Of a stretch of DNA of 64,000 nt, positions 62,251 to 64,000 are shown piece by piece. The stretch's first letter is position 1. The number at the start of each line of letters is the position of its first letter. The position numbers and the translations under genes are program-made. The DNA is taken from contig NZ_LNCI01000003.1 of assembly GCF_001509585.1 (NCBI RefSeq), forward strand, positions 434,001 to 498,000, read 5' to 3'. The notes beneath the pieces are model-generated. The model saw nothing but the letters and a program-made list of their open reading frames with translations, ran no database searches and was not told the origin of the DNA. The stretch comes from Tropicimonas marinistellae (GTDB lineage: Bacteria; Pseudomonadota; Alphaproteobacteria; Rhodobacterales; Rhodobacteraceae).

Positions 62251-64000
62251 TCACTGACTTGTCGCACTCTTCAATTTCTGAATGACCTGGCTGCGGAGTG
62301 CGGCAGTCTTTTGCGAATTGTTCGGCCTTGCCTGGCGCCGCACGGTGTTCGTACTCGCTTTCTTCGCGGGCTTTGGCGCTGCTGTCGCACCGCCCCCCGG
62401 CTTGCCCGCGAGCCACAACTCGATGGTTCCCGGCGGTGCACTGGAACCGCTGCCGGTGAAGTCCCGGAGCAAGGCTCCAGAATCGGCCGCGAGCGACGCG
62501 GCCACGGCAGCGTCTTCGGCGTGGTAGTACCGCACGTTCGATTTGCTGATGGAGAAGTTGACCCGTGCGGGCGAGCTCAAATCGTATCCGGACGAAACGA
62601 GATCGGCCCGCAAGCTTCCGACGGCCGCGTCCGAGACGCTGCCTGGGGCGAAGAGCGTGATCGTCGCATTCGGGACAACAACGCCGATGATCGCGGAAGA
62701 ATCGTAGATCGCGGCCAAGGCGTCGGTTTCCGGTGCATAGGCTGTCAACGAAACACCCAAATTGGCGCTCGTCGGGCGCGCCGGGACTTTGCGTGCGCCA
62801 CGGTCCGTCACGGTGCTCACACCGGCGTTCGGAATGGATGCCGAGAGCATTTCCACCGTCGTTGTCGTCGGCACCATCGCGTAGCCTTGAAGGCTGCTTT
62901 CAGGCGACGCTGCGACCGCGAGCTTTGTGACCGGCGATGCACCGATTTCTGCGAGCGGAACGCGTGCGGGTTGATCCGGGCTTCCACGCAATGCCGCAAT
63001 GGATTCCCGTGCACGGATGGTACCGATAGTCGATCCGGCGGTCAGCATGTCCGCCGCACGTAGAGCGCGCCCGGGTTCCGTGTGCGGGGTTGCAGGGCCG
63101 GTGATGGCCGACGTTGCAGGTGCCACCGTGATACCAGCCGTCTGGTTACCAGCTGTTGTCCCGAGACCGGTTGTCGCCCGTACAGTACCGGGTGCCATCG
63201 GGGTGATCCCGGTTGCTGTGGCAATACCCAGGTTGTCACGTCCAGCGGGTGCGGGCTTGGCCGCGAATCTCTCGGTCGTCACGCCTTGTGGCGTCACGGA
63301 TCTGGGCGGTTCTGCGACCGCATTCTCCTGTGGGGCGGCCTGCGAAACCGCTTGTGACGTTGCCGGAGCAACCGACACCTTTGGTTTCTCGACATTGGGG
63401 ACAGCTTCCGCCAGCGCAGTGCGTGGCGCGGCCCATTGCGGAGAAGTCTCCGGCGAGTGCGCACTGGCAAGCAACGCGATGTCGCGCACGTCGGGCGCCG
63501 GGCCGACCAAGGCCGCCCGGTTCAACGCTGTGGGTGTCGCCTCCGCCTCGGGATTGAGCACGAGTTGAGCGGCTTGCGTCGTGACCTCTGGCACGTGGTC
63601 CGGAACTGAAACCACAGTGGAGGTCGCTGCGTCCGGCTGCGTCGCCGCGACCGGCTCAGACGTGGTTGATACCGGCGCCGTTGTCGAGGACGCGTCTGCG
63701 ACGTCGGTTGCCGATTCCGTTGGCGTTGCGTCCACACTTACGTTCGTTTCAGGAACCGCTATGTCCGTACCGCTGCGCCAATCGGGAAGGAAAACCGCCG
63801 CGCACAGGGCTAGCCCCGATACCAAAGCCAACGCTGGCTTCGACGTGACCCGACGCACGAACGGCCCACGCGTGTCCAGGTCTTCGACAGGCTCGATCCT
63901 GAATGGCAGCGGCGGACGGTCGACGTGAATATCGTCGTCGTTCGCATCCAGCGCAGGAGCGCCGTTGCCCGGGATCACGTCCGTGGCATGGCGGCGGCCA
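62251..64000 (-). CDS. Membrane-anchored LytR_C-like repeat-rich protein, partial
   Basis: At least 575 aa, open to the right edge. An in-frame GTG at 63978 could start it, but sequence continues upstream, so the true start may be outside. After about 45 residues comes one membrane helix (PALALVSGLALCAAVFLPDW). Residues about 70-400 are Ala/Thr/Val/Pro-rich and low complexity. The C-terminal about 100 residues resemble a LytR_C domain: VPNATITLFAPGSVSDAAVGSLRADLVSSGYDLSSPARVNFSISKSNVRYYHAEDAAVAASLA and IELWLAG. It may anchor or modify cell-surface polymers made by the adjacent transferases. Confidence 0.65.
   Translation of the reverse strand, partial: GRRHATDVIPGNGAPALDANDDDIHVDRPPLPFRIEPVEDLDTRGPFVRRVTSKPALALVSGLALCAAVFLPDWRSGTDIAVPETNVSVDATPTESATDVADASSTTAPVSTTSEPVAATQPDAATSTVVSVPDHVPEVTTQAAQLVLNPEAEATPTALNRAALVGPAPDVRDIALLASAHSPETSPQWAAPRTALAEAVPNVEKPKVSVAPATSQAVSQAAPQENAVAEPPRSVTPQGVTTERFAAKPAPAGRDNLGIATATGITPMAPGTVRATTGLGTTAGNQTAGITVAPATSAITGPATPHTEPGRALRAADMLTAGSTIGTIRARESIAALRGSPDQPARVPLAEIGASPVTKLAVAASPESSLQGYAMVPTTTTVEMLSASIPNAGVSTVTDRGARKVPARPTSANLGVSLTAYAPETDALAAIYDSSAIIGVVVPNATITLFAPGSVSDAAVGSLRADLVSSGYDLSSPARVNFSISKSNVRYYHAEDAAVAASLAADSGALLRDFTGSGSSAPPGTIELWLAGKPGGGATAAPKPAKKASTNTVRRQARPNNSQKTAALRSQVIQKLKSATSQ

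Overview
The window is GC-rich, densely coded DNA from an alphaproteobacterium, most likely a Rhodobacteraceae/Roseobacter-group member. This is inferred from the aerobic-type cobalamin genes (cobN, cobL, cobO, cobQ), several small families common in that group (DUF1636, DUF2783, DUF3572, DUF983), the DNA style and many 4-bp ATGA/GTGA gene overlaps. No rRNA, tRNA, CRISPR array, transposase or phage gene was seen.

Layout. (1) 1-16480: a cobalamin biosynthesis region. A forward operon (cobH end, cobL, cobI, a cbiG-cobJ fusion, cobM) converges on a reverse cobB-cobA pair. Then cobK, a cobalamin riboswitch and a second forward operon (cobW, a GNAT acetyltransferase, cobN, a GFA-family protein, cobO, cobQ), followed by a reverse DUF1636 gene. 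(2) 16568-21423: a reverse aromatic-catabolism operon (MBL-fold protein, FAD monooxygenase, DUF2783 protein, fumarylacetoacetase) with a divergent MarR regulator and a clear palindromic operator. (3) 21760-29290: a metal-transport island built around feoAB: two paralogous small exported proteins, a DUF4198 periplasmic protein, a FeoB-associated Cys-rich membrane protein, an ABC ATPase/permease pair and a DUF4857-like membrane protein broken by a one-base frameshift. All three exported proteins are predicted to begin with histidine after signal-peptide removal. This is the best candidate for an undescribed system.

(4) 29656-43444: mixed genes: cytochrome c, an orphan ImuA-like protein, aldo/keto reductase, lipoprotein, DMT exporter, NUDIX hydrolase, DUF983 protein, an EF-hand/ECF sigma/anti-sigma/CpxP-like operon, a PleD-type response regulator, DUF3572 protein, HAD phosphatase, an MttB-family methyltransferase, and an H-NOX-like protein that appears to have lost its heme ligands, coupled to an HNOBA-GGDEF diguanylate cyclase. 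(5) 43988-55785: an L-arabinose region: a ChvE/MmsAB-type sugar ABC transporter, araD, araA, an AraC closely resembling the enterobacterial protein, araB and a GH3 glycosidase. A sequence matching the AraC half-site pattern TAGC-N7-TCCAT lies upstream of the transporter. (6) 56220-64000: a repeat-rich RTX protein, then a reverse cluster with two glycosyltransferase-like proteins, two small unknown proteins and a large membrane-anchored protein with a LytR_C-like end that runs to the window edge.

A roughly 72-77-bp structured repeat with two stem-loops whose stems differ between copies but keep pairing occurs three times (4559, 30815, 31004). A 43-bp perfect palindrome lies in frame inside cobN.
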